The notes: generated by a model not told the origin, from the sequence alone. A stretch of DNA of 64,000 nt from a bacterium Scap17 (GCA_013376735.1 VINJ01000001.1:2418001-2482000), one strand, 5' to 3'. Counted from the stretch's first letter, positions 47,383 through 58,092 are shown. Translations and numbers: made by a program.

Positions 47383-48617
47383 ATGCCAGCCAGTTTCCAC
47401 GACCACCTCAGCCGTCAGATCAATGAACTGCAAGAAGAAGGTCTCTACAAGCAGGAGCGCGAGATCACCTCGCCCCAGCGTGCCAGCCTCAGAGTCGCGA
47501 GCGGTGATGAACGCGAGGGGCAAGGGTCGGAGGTGATCAACTTCTGTGCCAACAACTATCTGGGCCTGGCCGATAGCCCCGAGCTGATCGCGGCCGCGCA
47601 GCAGGCGCTGGAGCGTGATGGCTTCGGCATGGCCTCCGTGCGTTTCATCTGCGGTACTCACCATCAACATCGCGTGTTGGAAAAGCGCCTCGCGGCCTTT
47701 CTCGGCATGGACGATGCCATCCTCTATTCCTCATGTTTCGACGCCAATGGTGGCCTGTTCGAGACACTCTTCGGCCCTGAAGACGCCATCATTTCCGATG
47801 CGCTCAATCACGCCTCCATCATCGATGGCGTGCGCCTGTGCAAGGCCAGCCGCTATCGCTATGCCAACAATGACATGCGCGAACTCGAGGCCCGCCTCAA
47901 GGAGGCGGACGCCGCTGGCGCACGCTTCAAGCTGATTGCCACCGACGGTGTCTTCTCGATGGATGGCGTGATCGCCAATCTCAAGGGCATCTGCGAGCTC
48001 GCCAGACGCTACGATGCGTTGGTGATGGTGGATGACTCCCACGCCACCGGCTTCGTAGGGGCCAACGGGCGTGGCAGCCACGAATACCATGACGTGATGG
48101 ACCAGATCGACATCATCACCACCACCTTCGGCAAGGCACTGGGCGGGGCCTCGGGCGGCGTGACGGCCGCACGCGGGCCCATCGTCGAGTGGCTGCGCCA
48201 GCGCTCGCGCCCTTATCTATTCTCCAATTCGCTGGCGCCGCCCATCGTGGCGGCGACCCTCAAGGCGCTGGACAAGGTCGAGGACAGCGCCGAGGCGCGC
48301 CAGAAGCTTTGGGAGAACGTCGAACGCTTCCGTCGCGGCATGCAGGAGGCCGGCTTCACCCTCGCGGGTGCCGGTCACGCCATCATTCCGGTGATGATCG
48401 GCGATGCACGGCTGGCGGGCGACTTCGCCAATCGCCTGCTGGAGGCCGGTATCTACGTGATCGGCTTTTCCTATCCGGTGGTGCCCAAGGGACAGGCGCG
48501 CATTCGCACCCAGATCTCGGCGGCGCATACCCCGGAGCAGATCGAGACGGCCATTGCCGCCTTCACGCGCATCGGCCGCGAGATGGGCGTGATCGACTCC
48601 ACGACGGGAGGTGATGC

Positions 48618-48621
<4 letters not shown>
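47383..48621 (+). CDS. kbl: 2-amino-3-ketobutyrate coenzyme A ligase (glycine C-acetyltransferase)
   Basis: A 412-residue PLP enzyme of the alpha-oxoamine synthase family. [17 protein letters not shown] begins the fold, the PLP Lys lies in [13 protein letters not shown] and [12 protein letters not shown] holds the cofactor Asp. It cleaves 2-amino-3-ketobutyrate with CoA to glycine and acetyl-CoA in the cytoplasm. AGGAG precedes the ATG. tdh overlaps its stop as ATGA, so the unstable ketobutyrate intermediate can pass between the coupled enzymes. Confidence 0.95.
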
Positions 48622-49643
<1,022 letters not shown>

Positions 49644-49658
49644 GGGCGTCTGTTCGTG

Positions 49659-50600
49659 TCAGTCTCCACGCAAGTCAGTCGTCGCCTCGCGCGGCAACAG
49701 TCCGAAGGTCTCGCCCATGCCGGGGGCGGCAAGGCGCTCAAGGAACCATTTGAGCGCCTTGCCCTGACGACCACTGCGCCACGCGAGCGAGAGATCGAGC
49801 GGCGCGCGCTGCGTCTCCAGCGAAAGCACGACCAGACTGCCCTCCTCCAACTGGCGATGGATTCGATGCCGCGGCAGATAGCCGACCCCCAGCCCCTTGC
49901 GCTGAACCTCGATCTTCTGCGCCGTGGTCTTGACAATGATCTGACTGCGGCCATCCAGCAAACCGGAAGAATGGCCGGGCAGGCTGCGCGAACTGTCCGC
50001 CACGATCACGGTGGGATACTCCTGCAGCGCCTCGATGGCAATCGGCTGCGTCAGCCGGGTCAGCGGATGATCTGACGCCACGACGAAGACAGGCTCTATT
50101 GCGCCGAACCGCCGGCACGCTAGCCCCGACACCGGTGGCTCGCCGGGCACGCCGATCACCAGATCACAGCGATTGTCATGCAGCGCATCCCAGGCACCCG
50201 CCATCACCTCCTCGCTCAACACCACCCGCGTGCGCGGCTGGATGGCCTGGAATTCCTCCAACAGCGGATAGAGCGCCTCCGGATCAAGAATGGTATCGAC
50301 GCAGATACGCAGCTCGACCTCCCAGCCAGCTCCCGCCTGACGCGCCAGCGCCGTCATCTCCTCGGTGGCCAGCAGAATGCGCCGCCCATGCGCCAGCACC
50401 AGGTGGCCCGCATCAGTCAGCTCAGCCTTGCGACGCGAGCGATCGAACAGCGGCACGCCCAGCTCTTCCTCCAGCTTCTGGACCGAATAGGAAATCGCCG
50501 AGGGCACGCGATGCAGTGTCTCGGCGGCCGCGGCGAAACTGCCGCGTCGCTCGATGGCATCCAGCACGCGCAGGGCGTCGAGTGTGATGGGTGAGACCAT
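49659..50600 (-). CDS. LysR-family regulator divergent from doxX/pirin
   Basis: A 313-residue LysR protein: HTH at residues about 7-65 (RGSFAAAAETLHRVPSAISY, QKLEEELGVPLF), then an effector domain with FVVASDHPLTRLTQP. It is divergent from the doxX and pirin genes, a frequent neighbourhood for this group, and the intervening region has a perfect inverted repeat at 50610-50632. It probably controls doxX-pirin in response to electrophilic or oxidative stress; that is inferred. Confidence 0.87.
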   Translation of the reverse strand: MVSPITLDALRVLDAIERRGSFAAAAETLHRVPSAISYSVQKLEEELGVPLFDRSRRKAELTDAGHLVLAHGRRILLATEEMTALARQAGAGWEVELRICVDTILDPEALYPLLEEFQAIQPRTRVVLSEEVMAGAWDALHDNRCDLVIGVPGEPPVSGLACRRFGAIEPVFVVASDHPLTRLTQPIAIEALQEYPTVIVADSSRSLPGHSSGLLDGRSQIIVKTTAQKIEVQRKGLGVGYLPRHRIHRQLEEGSLVVLSLETQRAPLDLSLAWRSGRQGKALKWFLERLAAPGMGETFGLLPREATTDLRGD

Positions 50601-50609
50601 GGTTCAAAA

Positions 50610-50632
50610 ATTCTGATTATTTAGACCAGAAT
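50610..50632. promoter_or_regulatory. Candidate LysR operator
   Basis: ATTCTG-N11-CAGAAT, a perfect 6-bp inverted repeat between the divergent LysR and doxX genes, 10 bases from the LysR start codon. The spacing suits a LysR-type dimer site. The surrounding sequence is AT-rich. Confidence 0.55.
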
Positions 50633-50731
50633 CCTCCGTTATTTTTTTGATAAGCCGCATTCTATAGTAGCTCCATCGATCAAACACACTGATCTGAAAA
50701 ACCTCATATCCCCTGATCAATGGAGCCACAC

Positions 50732-51193
50732 ATGTTCAAGTCTGCCCTCTCTCGCCTGATGACCACCGATTCCAGCCTCGCAAGCCTGGTGCTGCGTGTC
50801 CCGACCGGCATCATCTTCATGGCCCACGGTTCACAGAAACTGTTCGGCGCCTTCGGCGGCTACGGTCTGGAAGGCACCGGTCAGTGGATGGCCTCCATCG
50901 GTATCGAACCCGGCTATCTGATGGCGCTGCTGTCCGGCAGCGGCGAGTTCTTCGGCGGACTGGCGATCCTGATCGGCCTGCTGACACGTCCGGCGGCTGC
51001 CGTGCTGGCCTTCACCATGCTGGTCGCCATCCTGACCGTGCATATCGGCAATGGCCTGTTCATGAGCAACAACGGCTACGAATACGGACTGGCACTGCTG
51101 ACCATCGCGGCGAGCCTGGCGATCACCGGCGGCGGCAAGCTGTCCCTTGACCGGATACTGCAACCGGGCAGCAACGCTGTGCGCGAAGACTGA
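50732..51193 (+). CDS. DoxX-family membrane protein
   Basis: A 153-residue protein with four membrane helices. LVLRVPTGIIFMAHGSQKLFGAFGG is the typical DoxX start, and GSGEFFGGLAILIGLLTRPAA follows. DoxX proteins have been tied to membrane thiol and oxidative-stress functions in other bacteria; the biochemical role is poorly known. The ATG at 50732 has TGGAG at good distance, which is why four preceding residues are dropped. Pirin follows after 49 bases. Confidence 0.88.
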   Translation: MFKSALSRLMTTDSSLASLVLRVPTGIIFMAHGSQKLFGAFGGYGLEGTGQWMASIGIEPGYLMALLSGSGEFFGGLAILIGLLTRPAAAVLAFTMLVAILTVHIGNGLFMSNNGYEYGLALLTIAASLAITGGGKLSLDRILQPGSNAVRED

Positions 51194-51242
51194 AGCCTGC
51201 TTCACTTACCGGCAGACACCACGACACTCTGAGGAGGTTGCC

Positions 51243-51968
51243 ATGTTCACGTTACGAGCAGCGGCAGAACGCGGTCATGCTCGATTTGGCTGGCTGGAAA
51301 GCCGCCACAGCTTCTCCTTCGCCAGCTACTACGACCCGGCTCACATGGGCGTCTCCGTATTGCGCGTAATCAACGATGACCACGTGGCGCCGGGCGCGGG
51401 CTTCGATCCGCACTCGCACAGCGACATGGAAATCATCAGCTATGTGCTGTCAGGCAACATCGAGCATCGCGACAGCATGGGCTCACGGCACACCTTGGGG
51501 GCGGGCGAAGTCCAGCTGATGAGTGCCGGGACGGGCATTGAACACAGTGAGTACAACGCCTCGTCCCTCGAGCCGCTGCGCTTTCTGCAGATCTGGATCA
51601 CGCCACAGGCCAAGGGGCTGCCGCCGCGCTATCAACAGCAGCCCTTCGTCGCCCGCGACGGTCTCACCCTGCTGATCGCACCACCGGCGCAAGCCGCGCC
51701 TGGGATGCTGACCATCAATCAGGATGCCCGGGTGTATCGCATCGGCCTGCAAGGGAATGACGAGCAGCGCGCAGCACTGGAACTGCCGCTGGATAGCGAG
51801 CGCCGCTACTATCTGCACGTCATCGACGGGTCGGCGACACTGAAGGGCAAGGGTCAGCAGAGCCTGCCACTGTCCGCGGGGGATGCCGTCACGCTGGATC
51901 ATGAACCCGAGGCCACTCTCGATGAGGCGCGAGGTCTGCATGCGCTGCTGTTCGACCTGCCCGCTTGA
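51243..51968 (+). CDS. Pirin family protein (YhaK-like bicupin)
   Basis: A 241-residue cupin protein. FGWLESRHSFSFASYYDPAHMG and GFDPHSHSDMEIISYVLSG are pirin signatures, the latter holding metal-binding His residues; further ligands lie near GTGIEHSEYN. Pirins such as YhaK and YhhW bind iron or similar metals, and some have quercetinase activity. GAGGAGG stands before the ATG at 51243. It is co-transcribed with doxX and a terminator follows at 52012. Confidence 0.9.
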   Translation: MFTLRAAAERGHARFGWLESRHSFSFASYYDPAHMGVSVLRVINDDHVAPGAGFDPHSHSDMEIISYVLSGNIEHRDSMGSRHTLGAGEVQLMSAGTGIEHSEYNASSLEPLRFLQIWITPQAKGLPPRYQQQPFVARDGLTLLIAPPAQAAPGMLTINQDARVYRIGLQGNDEQRAALELPLDSERRYYLHVIDGSATLKGKGQQSLPLSAGDAVTLDHEPEATLDEARGLHALLFDLPA

Positions 51969-52011
51969 GCCGGCCTTTGATGGCATCGGGCCATGATTGT
52001 CCTCTAGACCC

Positions 52012-52055
52012 ACGACGCCTCCCCGCCCATATGACTGTCGGCGGGGAGGCGTCGT
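52012..52055 (+). terminator. Terminator after pirin
   Basis: A perfect 16-bp stem ACGACGCCTCCCCGCC / GGCGGGGAGGCGTCGT with a 12-base loop, 44 bases past the stop. Confidence 0.8.
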
Positions 52056-52187
52056 TATGGCATGTCCGCATGGGAGAACACCTGGCAGGGAACGTGGCTG
52101 GGCGACATCTGTCATAGGGAGTCATGATACGATCAAGCGCGAGGCTGGCCGTCATCGCCATCCTCGTGAGCTGACGGAGGAAACCCA

Positions 52188-52592
52188 ATGAGCAAGGACA
52201 CGACCATTACGTCCACTCCACCCGAGACACCCGGATTGCCGGCACCGGATGCACAGCCCCTCACGGCCCACGCCTCCGAGTACAGCGAGGAAGGTTTCTG
52301 GCACAAGGTCTCGTCGGTCGCCCGCAAGGCCGGCCAGACAGCACTCAATCCCGCCCTGCGCATGTATTTCGCGGCGCAGGATTCCGATACCCCTGTCTGG
52401 GCCAGAACCACCATCTACGGCGCGCTGGGCTACTTCATTTCCCCCATCGATGCCCTGCCGGACTTCACCCCCCTGCTGGGTTACACCGATGACATCACCT
52501 TGATGGCGGGCGCGGTAGCCATCGTGGCGGCCCATATCAAGCCGGAACATCGCGCACGCGCGGACAAGGTGCTCAAGCGCTGGTTCGACTGA
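52188..52592 (+). CDS. YkvA family protein (DUF1232)
   Basis: A 134-residue protein. The DUF1232 core is GYFISPIDALPDFTPLLGYTD followed by the hydrophobic DITLMAGAVAIVAAHI. The N-terminal 40 residues are Pro/Thr-rich and look flexible. Function of the family is unknown; it is usually membrane-associated. GGAGGAA lies a few bases before the ATG at 52188. No obvious operon partner. Confidence 0.87.
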   Translation: MSKDTTITSTPPETPGLPAPDAQPLTAHASEYSEEGFWHKVSSVARKAGQTALNPALRMYFAAQDSDTPVWARTTIYGALGYFISPIDALPDFTPLLGYTDDITLMAGAVAIVAAHIKPEHRARADKVLKRWFD

Positions 52593-52746
52593 GCTGACGC
52601 CTCTTGCGAGCCTTCACATAGACAAATGCAACATTATTCAACAAAAGTTGACAAAGGTTGAAAGGCGTTGTCTGGCCCGTGTTTAGCCTCATGACATGCG
52701 CATGTTACGGTTAGCGACAACTTCGCCACGCCCGAGAATTCGTCAT

Positions 52747-53451
52747 ATGCCCGTCACTCGAATGCCCAAGCCATTGATGAAACTCGCTGTCGCGGGCACC
52801 GCCCTCATGATGCTGGCCGGCTGCGCATCGCGCGCGCAGATCGATGTCCCGAAGGTCGCGCCAGTGGAAGCGCAGGCCTACCAGCACAAGGTGTTCTATT
52901 CCGACGTCTATTACAGCCAACCACAGGCCAACCTGTTTTCTGGCGCAGCCCAGCAGGCCATGCAACCACTGGGCAACATCAAGCTGTCGCGCATCTGTTC
53001 ACCGGCGATGACCCACTTCGATCAATTGCTGCGTGAGCAATTGCCCGCGTCTTCGCGCATCACCCATGATGCGCGTGCCAGCGACTACCGCCTGCGGGTG
53101 GAAATCCAGGCCCATGAGAATCGTGGCCCTGTCTATCTTGATTACCTGATCGCCCAGAACCTGACCAAGAATCTGCTGACCTTCGGCGTCGCCAACGAGG
53201 ATTTCGATATCATTGCCGATTTCGATGTCCAGTATCGTCTCTACGACAAGAACGAGCAGTTGCTTTACAGCAAGGATTACGCCGTTCAGGACTCCGTGCC
53301 TCACCAGGCAGGCAACTTCGACTTCGGCGATCGCATCTTCCTGCCGGCCCAGAACATGATGAAGAAGTACCTGCTGTTGACGATGAATGACTTCTTCGTC
53401 AACGCCAGCCGCCCGAGCCCAGAACTTGCCGTCGTGCTCAGCGATAGCTGA
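52747..53451 (+). CDS. Probable lipoprotein
   Basis: A 234-residue protein with a lipoprotein signal: basic N-terminus, hydrophobic run and lipobox LAGC with Cys26, followed by Ala-Ser, so sorting to the outer membrane is likely. The mature part has alternating strands (SDYRLRVEIQAHENRGPVY, DIIADFDVQYRLYDKNEQLL) as in small periplasmic barrel-like lipoproteins, but I do not recognise a family. The start among ATGs at 52696, 52747, 52762 and 52777 is unclear; 52747 has GAGAA upstream. A terminator follows. Confidence 0.75.
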   Translation: MPVTRMPKPLMKLAVAGTALMMLAGCASRAQIDVPKVAPVEAQAYQHKVFYSDVYYSQPQANLFSGAAQQAMQPLGNIKLSRICSPAMTHFDQLLREQLPASSRITHDARASDYRLRVEIQAHENRGPVYLDYLIAQNLTKNLLTFGVANEDFDIIADFDVQYRLYDKNEQLLYSKDYAVQDSVPHQAGNFDFGDRIFLPAQNMMKKYLLLTMNDFFVNASRPSPELAVVLSDS

Positions 53452-53506
53452 CAGCGAGCCAGATCAAGCACGCACTGGCAACACTCGACTTCCTATATGT
53501 CACATC

Positions 53507-53547
53507 ACGACAACGCCTCGCCAGCCATGCTGACGAGGCGTTGTCGT
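53507..53547 (+). terminator. Terminator after the lipoprotein gene
   Basis: A perfect 14-bp stem ACGACAACGCCTCG / CGAGGCGTTGTCGT with a 13-base loop, 55 bases past the stop. Confidence 0.8.
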
Positions 53548-53660
53548 AAGTGACTATTAGTCTAACTTCGATAGCTTTTCTGCATAGGTCTTCACTGACA
53601 AAACTAAAAAACTCATCAACAGATTCAATGACTTGATGACCAGGAAATTTTGTTGAGCCA

Positions 53661-53673
53661 CTGGTAATACCAG
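53661..53673. promoter_or_regulatory. Candidate LldR/FadR-type operator
   Basis: CTGGTAATACCAG, a perfect palindrome of the form TGGT-N3-ACCA used by FCD-class GntR regulators such as LldR and PdhR. It lies 134 bases before the lactate permease ATG, which fits lactate-responsive control. No lldR gene lies in the window. Confidence 0.6.
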
Positions 53674-53806
53674 ATGACCTCAAGTAGCAGAAACAAATGG
53701 ACTCTCTTACCTTGAGCTAGCGTCAGGTGCGACATGACAACGCACCCATCCAGCAACAAAGACTTCCAAACGATGTTCGCCACGCAACATAGGGAGAGTG
53801 CTGCAC

Positions 53807-55500
53807 ATGAATCAGTCGCTATTGGCACTATTGGCCTTTGTGCCATTGCTGCTCGCCGGGGTGCTGTTGATCGGCTTTCGCATGGCCGCCCGCCTCGCCA
53901 TGCCCATCGTCTTCGTGGTCACTGCATTGATCGCACTGCTGGCCTGGGACATGACCTTCACTCGTGTACTGGCCTCGTCCCTGCAGGGGCTGATACTGAC
54001 GGTCGCGATCCTGTGGATCATCTTCGGCGCCCTGCTGCTGCTCAACACCCTCAAACATTCCGGCGGCATTGCCGCAATACGCAACGGCTTCTCCGGCATC
54101 AGCCCGGACCGCCGCGTACAGGCCATCATCGTGGCCTGGCTGTTCGGCTGCTTCATCGAGGGGGCCTCCGGCTTCGGCACTCCCGCCGCCGTCGCCGCTC
54201 CCTTGATGGTGGCGCTGGGCTTCCCGGCCCTGGCGGCGGTCGTGGTGGGCATGATGGTGCAATCGACACCGGTCTCCTTCGGCGCCGTCGGCACGCCCAT
54301 TGTGGTCGGGGTTTCCGGTGGCCTCGACAAGGCCGGTATCAGCGAGACACTGGCCGCGAATGGCTCGAGTTGGGATGCCTACTTCCAGCTGGTGACGTCT
54401 GAAGTCGCCATCACTCACGGCATCATCGGCATCTGCATGCCGTTGATCATGGTTGCGGTGATGGTGCGGTTCTTCGGTGCCAATCGCTCCTGGCGTGAAG
54501 GATTGGAAGTCGCCCCCTTCGCGCTGTTTGCCGGCGTCTGCTTCGTGGTGCCTTACGTACTGGCCGGCATATTGCTGGGGCCGGAGTTCCCGTCGATGAT
54601 CGGCGCCATGGTGGGGCTCGCCATCGTGGTACCGGCGGCGCGCAAGGGCTTCCTGCTGCCCAGCCGGACCTGGGACTTCCCGAACGCTGACAGCTGGCCC
54701 GCGGAGTGGATCGGCAAGCTGGACATGACACTTGTGCCCGTCGAGGGCCGCAACCGCTCTCGGTCGGCATGGGGTGGCTGCCGTACGTGCTGCTCGCGGT
54801 GCTGCTGGTGATGTCGCGCGTCATCGCACCGATAAAGGAAGCACTGACCTCTTGGAGCTTCGGCTGGAGCGGCATTCTCGGGGAGGGTGACATCTCCGGC
54901 AGTCTGCAGCCCCTGTACCTGCCCGGCGGTATTCTAGTGGTGGTGGTACTGCTGACCATCGTGCTGCACCGCATGCGCATGCGCGATGTCAGTGCTGCCG
55001 TCAGCGAATCCAGCCGCACCATCCTCGGCGCAGGCTTCGTGCTGCTGTTCACGATTCCGATGGTGCGCATCCTGATCAATTCCGGCGTCAACGAGGCGGA
55101 TCTGGTGTCGATGCCGGTGGCGATGGCGCAGTTCATCGCCGATGGCGTGGGCGATATCTACCCGCTGTTCGCGCCGAGTGTCGGTGCCCTCGGGGCCTTC
55201 ATCGCAGGCTCCAACACCGTCTCCAATCTGATGCTGGCCGATTTCCAGTTCAACGTCGCCCAGGCCCTGGGCATCTCCAGCGCCATGATGGTCGCCCTCC
55301 AGGCGGTCGGCGCGGCTGCCGGCAACATGATCGCCATCCACAACGTGGTCGCCGCCTCGGCAACCGTCGGCCTCCTGGGTCGCGAAGGCGTCACGCTGCG
55401 CAAGACGATCCTGCCGACGCTCTACTACGTGATCTTCGCTGGCCTCATCGGCATGATTGCCTTCCACGGCCTGGGGGTGATCGACGGCTTGATGGGCTGA
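53807..55500 (+). pseudogene. lldP: L-lactate permease, split by a -1 frameshift
   Basis: Two overlapping frames together make an LldP-family permease (about 564 residues once a base is restored). The first runs from ATG 53807 ([37 protein letters not shown]) to about 54755; the second continues from there ([32 protein letters not shown]) to 55500. The total of 1694 bases is one short of a multiple of three, so a single missing base between about 54747 and 54766 explains the break. It may be a sequencing error or a true mutation; every motif on either side is intact, so any loss is recent. L-lactate:H+ symport is the expected role. No lactate dehydrogenase gene is nearby. Confidence 0.85.
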
Positions 55501-55526
55501 CAGCACACCGCGTATTACTCTGGCAG

Positions 55527-55565
55527 ACGACAGCAGGCCCGCATTGTGTGCAGGCCTGCTGTCGT
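55527..55565 (+). terminator. Terminator after lldP
   Basis: A perfect 13-bp stem ACGACAGCAGGCC / GGCCTGCTGTCGT with a 13-base loop, 27 bases past the stop. Confidence 0.8.
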
Positions 55566-55698
55566 GTGGAGATCATCAACGAGATATTGAATGTGTTTAC
55601 TCCAGAGGGCTGTTTATCAACAGGGTGCGGCGTAATAAATTGCCCAACATCACCGAAACGCCAACCCTCATACCGCAAGTTTCTGGAGCAGATACCCC

Positions 55699-56625
55699 AT
55701 GACCCACTCTGTATTGCACCCTACCCGATTACAACAGGCCCGCGAGCTCGAATTGCCTTCCCGCGAGGCCATGCTGCGGCGCGCGCCCTCCGTCCAGCAA
55801 TTCTGGGACGATCACCGTCAGCTGCTGAGTGACGCCTGGCGTGAATGGGAAGCCGTCGAGCAAGACGACCTCGCCATCCTCGACAGTACCTTGATCGACG
55901 AGGCGCTGCGCACTGCCGTCAAGCAGGCGTGGGAGAATCCCGAGCGCGAGACGGACGTCAAGGCGCTGATGACCGAAGTCGCCACTGACGTCTATCAGTT
56001 CCAGCTCTTCGATCCCGAACGCATCGCTGACCTGCGCAACCTGCTGGAGCAGGCATGGGACGCCGGCATTCCACTACGCCCGCCGTATGGCATCGTGCTC
56101 AATCGACGCGGCGCGATGCTCGACCAACGCTCACAGGGCTACTTGGCGGCACCGAATTTCCAGGCGTTCTACCAGCAGCTGCTCGACACCTACATGCGCC
56201 CGATCTCCCGCATGCTGTTCCCGGAGATCATGGGCTACGATGGCCAGACCTTCGGCTTCTCGATCCACTATCAGCCCACCACGGACGCCTCGATTCGACC
56301 GCATACCGATGCCTCATCCGTGACGCTCAACATCAACATGAACCTGCCGGACGAGCCCTTCGAGGGCTCTGAACTGGACGTTCTCGATGCCGCCAGCGGT
56401 GATGCGGTGCGCTTCTCGTTCACGCCCGGCTCGGCCATGCTGCATCGCGGTAACGTGCCGCATGCCCCGCAGCCGATCACCAGCGGACAGCGCTCCAACC
56501 TCGTGCTGTGGCTGTATGGTGAACGAGGCCAGATACCGCCGCAGAGCGCCCAGCGTCGGGCGATACCTGCCGAGGATCGCTGGGTCGCCTCGAGCGCTGA
56601 ACAGGATGATTACGCTCCGTTCTGA
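55699..56625 (+). CDS. 2-oxoglutarate/Fe(II)-dependent oxygenase family protein
   Basis: A 308-residue protein. The iron triad is His202-x-Asp204 in IRPHTDASSVTLNINMN and His255 in NVPHAPQPITSGQRSN, with Arg265 placed to bind 2-oxoglutarate. About 100 N-terminal residues are helical and of no known family. It would hydroxylate an unknown substrate in the cytoplasm. It stands alone between two terminators, with an AT-rich promoter region before it. No strong ribosome site precedes the ATG at 55699. Confidence 0.8.
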   Translation: MTHSVLHPTRLQQARELELPSREAMLRRAPSVQQFWDDHRQLLSDAWREWEAVEQDDLAILDSTLIDEALRTAVKQAWENPERETDVKALMTEVATDVYQFQLFDPERIADLRNLLEQAWDAGIPLRPPYGIVLNRRGAMLDQRSQGYLAAPNFQAFYQQLLDTYMRPISRMLFPEIMGYDGQTFGFSIHYQPTTDASIRPHTDASSVTLNINMNLPDEPFEGSELDVLDAASGDAVRFSFTPGSAMLHRGNVPHAPQPITSGQRSNLVLWLYGERGQIPPQSAQRRAIPAEDRWVASSAEQDDYAPF

Positions 56626-56650
56626 TGGATATCGCTATCGAACAAAAACG

Positions 56651-56681
56651 ACAAAGGGGGCCTTTGATAGGCCCCCTTTGT
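56651..56681 (+). terminator. Strong terminator after the oxygenase gene
   Basis: A perfect 13-bp stem ACAAAGGGGGCCT / AGGCCCCCTTTGT with a 5-base loop, 25 bases past the stop. Being symmetrical, it may also serve the convergent minus-strand gene. Confidence 0.85.
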
Positions 56682-56718
56682 CGTTGTCATGTGATCGAAA
56701 CGCCGCTCGATCACCCGC

Positions 56719-57357
56719 TCATGACCATCGGATCATGGCCTCGCCTGGCATGACGGGAAAGCCGAGCAGATCACGAAGGAACGCGGCATCCGGCGAGAGC
56801 GTCAGCCAGCTCACGGCGGCGATATTGAGCAGTACCACACACCAGAACACGAACTGGTAGCTTGTCTTGCGCGTCTTGTGGCGCAGACTCTGCTGGGCGA
56901 TCAACGCGCCCGGCCAGCCACACGCAAGCTCCATGAAGTGCAGGGTATCCTCGCGGACTCTCTGTTCACTCTCAGCAGCGGCCAATTTATCTACCCGATA
57001 CGCCATGTACGCCACCAGGCTCATGCCCAGATACGCTACAGGCAATATCCATGGCAGACGCTCCTGCCACCATCCTGCACCGAGCACCACCGCAACGGCC
57101 AACGCCACCAACCATGCAAGCCCCACCCCGGTTGAAGTGCTGGAAGCTCCGGCCCCATGGGTGCGAAAGCAAATGGCACGTGGACGATTGTTGTCATCCA
57201 TGCCCAACTGATAATGCACCTGCGCGCTGGCCTTGGGTCGCCCACGCCCCTTATATGCACTGATGTGGGCAAAGACATCCTTGCCACCCGACGCCGGGGT
57301 AATGAAGCCGAAGCCCTTGGCATCGTTCCAACGCGTCAATCGTCCTTGAAGGTTCAT
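56719..57357 (-). CDS. Cold-shock and DUF1294 domain protein
   Basis: A 212-residue protein. An N-terminal cold-shock domain (residues about 2-65) has the RNA-binding motifs KGFGFI and DVFAHI. It is followed by four membrane helices of DUF1294, with the characteristic YRVDKLAAAESEQRVRE and HFMELACGWPGALIAQQSLRHKT. It may tie nucleic acid binding to the membrane, but the function is unknown. It is followed on the same strand's upstream side by a DUF2628 gene 27 bases away, so they could be one operon. Confidence 0.9.
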   Translation of the reverse strand: MNLQGRLTRWNDAKGFGFITPASGGKDVFAHISAYKGRGRPKASAQVHYQLGMDDNNRPRAICFRTHGAGASSTSTGVGLAWLVALAVAVVLGAGWWQERLPWILPVAYLGMSLVAYMAYRVDKLAAAESEQRVREDTLHFMELACGWPGALIAQQSLRHKTRKTSYQFVFWCVVLLNIAAVSWLTLSPDAAFLRDLLGFPVMPGEAMIRWS

Positions 57358-57384
57358 CGTCTCTTCTCTTCCTGGTCTGGCCCC

Positions 57385-57927
57385 TTAGCCGATGAAGGTA
57401 CCGGAGGTATTGCCGCCCCCCTTGCCGCCGGCGCCACCTTCACCGTGGTCGTCATCATCTCCATCATGTCGGCCATCCTTATGCTCTCGCTCGACGTCGC
57501 GCTGCCCCTGGGAAACTCCCTGATCCTGAGAGCGAGCGCCGCCTTGTTCATGATCACGGATATCGCCAGCGGGAGACGCCTGCGCATTGGCATACACCGC
57601 CAGCGCATCATCGGAATTGCGCGCCTCGACCTGAGCCTGCTCTCGATAGCCCTGGGTTTCCAGCAGGCTCGCGTACCACTGGTTGCCCTTGAGGCTGATG
57701 GTCAGATTCAGGCCCAGAAACAGCACATTGGAGATGAGCTGCCCTTCCATGGTCGCCGGAATGAAGACCGAGCTGAGCACGATGAAGCCGAACAGGCTGC
57801 CCGCCAGCAACCACATGCGCTTGTAGAGCGCCCAGAACATGCCGAAGAAGAACGCCGGCCAGGACCAGCCGATCTTGACGGCGAGCGTGCCGTGCTGGGG
57901 ATGCGTCAGAATGCGAAATGAAGCCAT
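57385..57927 (-). CDS. DUF2628 membrane protein with Gly/Asp-rich tail
   Basis: A 180-residue protein. The first 100 residues are the DUF2628 domain: KIGWSWPAFFFGMFWALYKRMW, then hydrophobic helices and SLKGNQWYASLLETQGY. The last 80 residues are hydrophilic and low in complexity, rich in Gln, Asp, Gly and His, perhaps disordered. The role is unknown. GGAG lies upstream of the ATG at 57927. Upstream gene of the DUF1294 protein. Confidence 0.82.
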   Translation of the reverse strand: MASFRILTHPQHGTLAVKIGWSWPAFFFGMFWALYKRMWLLAGSLFGFIVLSSVFIPATMEGQLISNVLFLGLNLTISLKGNQWYASLLETQGYREQAQVEARNSDDALAVYANAQASPAGDIRDHEQGGARSQDQGVSQGQRDVEREHKDGRHDGDDDDHGEGGAGGKGGGNTSGTFIG

Positions 57928-58092
57928 CGAGGAGATCCTAGTCTATGGCGCCGGGCCAGCCGTGAGCCGCCAGGGGCGCGGAACAAATGACATACATCGT
58001 CCACTATACCGCTGCCCACTTGTCAGGACCATGAACCTCGCTGGCGCTATCTCACTGATTCTCCTCAATCTTGTCAGCCGCGCGAGTCATCG

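Larger units (their letters stand above)
53452..53806. other. Spacer upstream of the lactate permease gene
   Basis: 355 bases, AT-rich after the terminator at 53507-53547. It holds an LldR-type palindrome (53661-53673) and presumably the lldP promoter. No gene is supported. Confidence 0.6.

Noticed and set aside
54706-54810. Programmed frameshift in lldP
   Set aside because: No slippery heptamer or obvious downstream stimulator; the permease family is normally a single frame.
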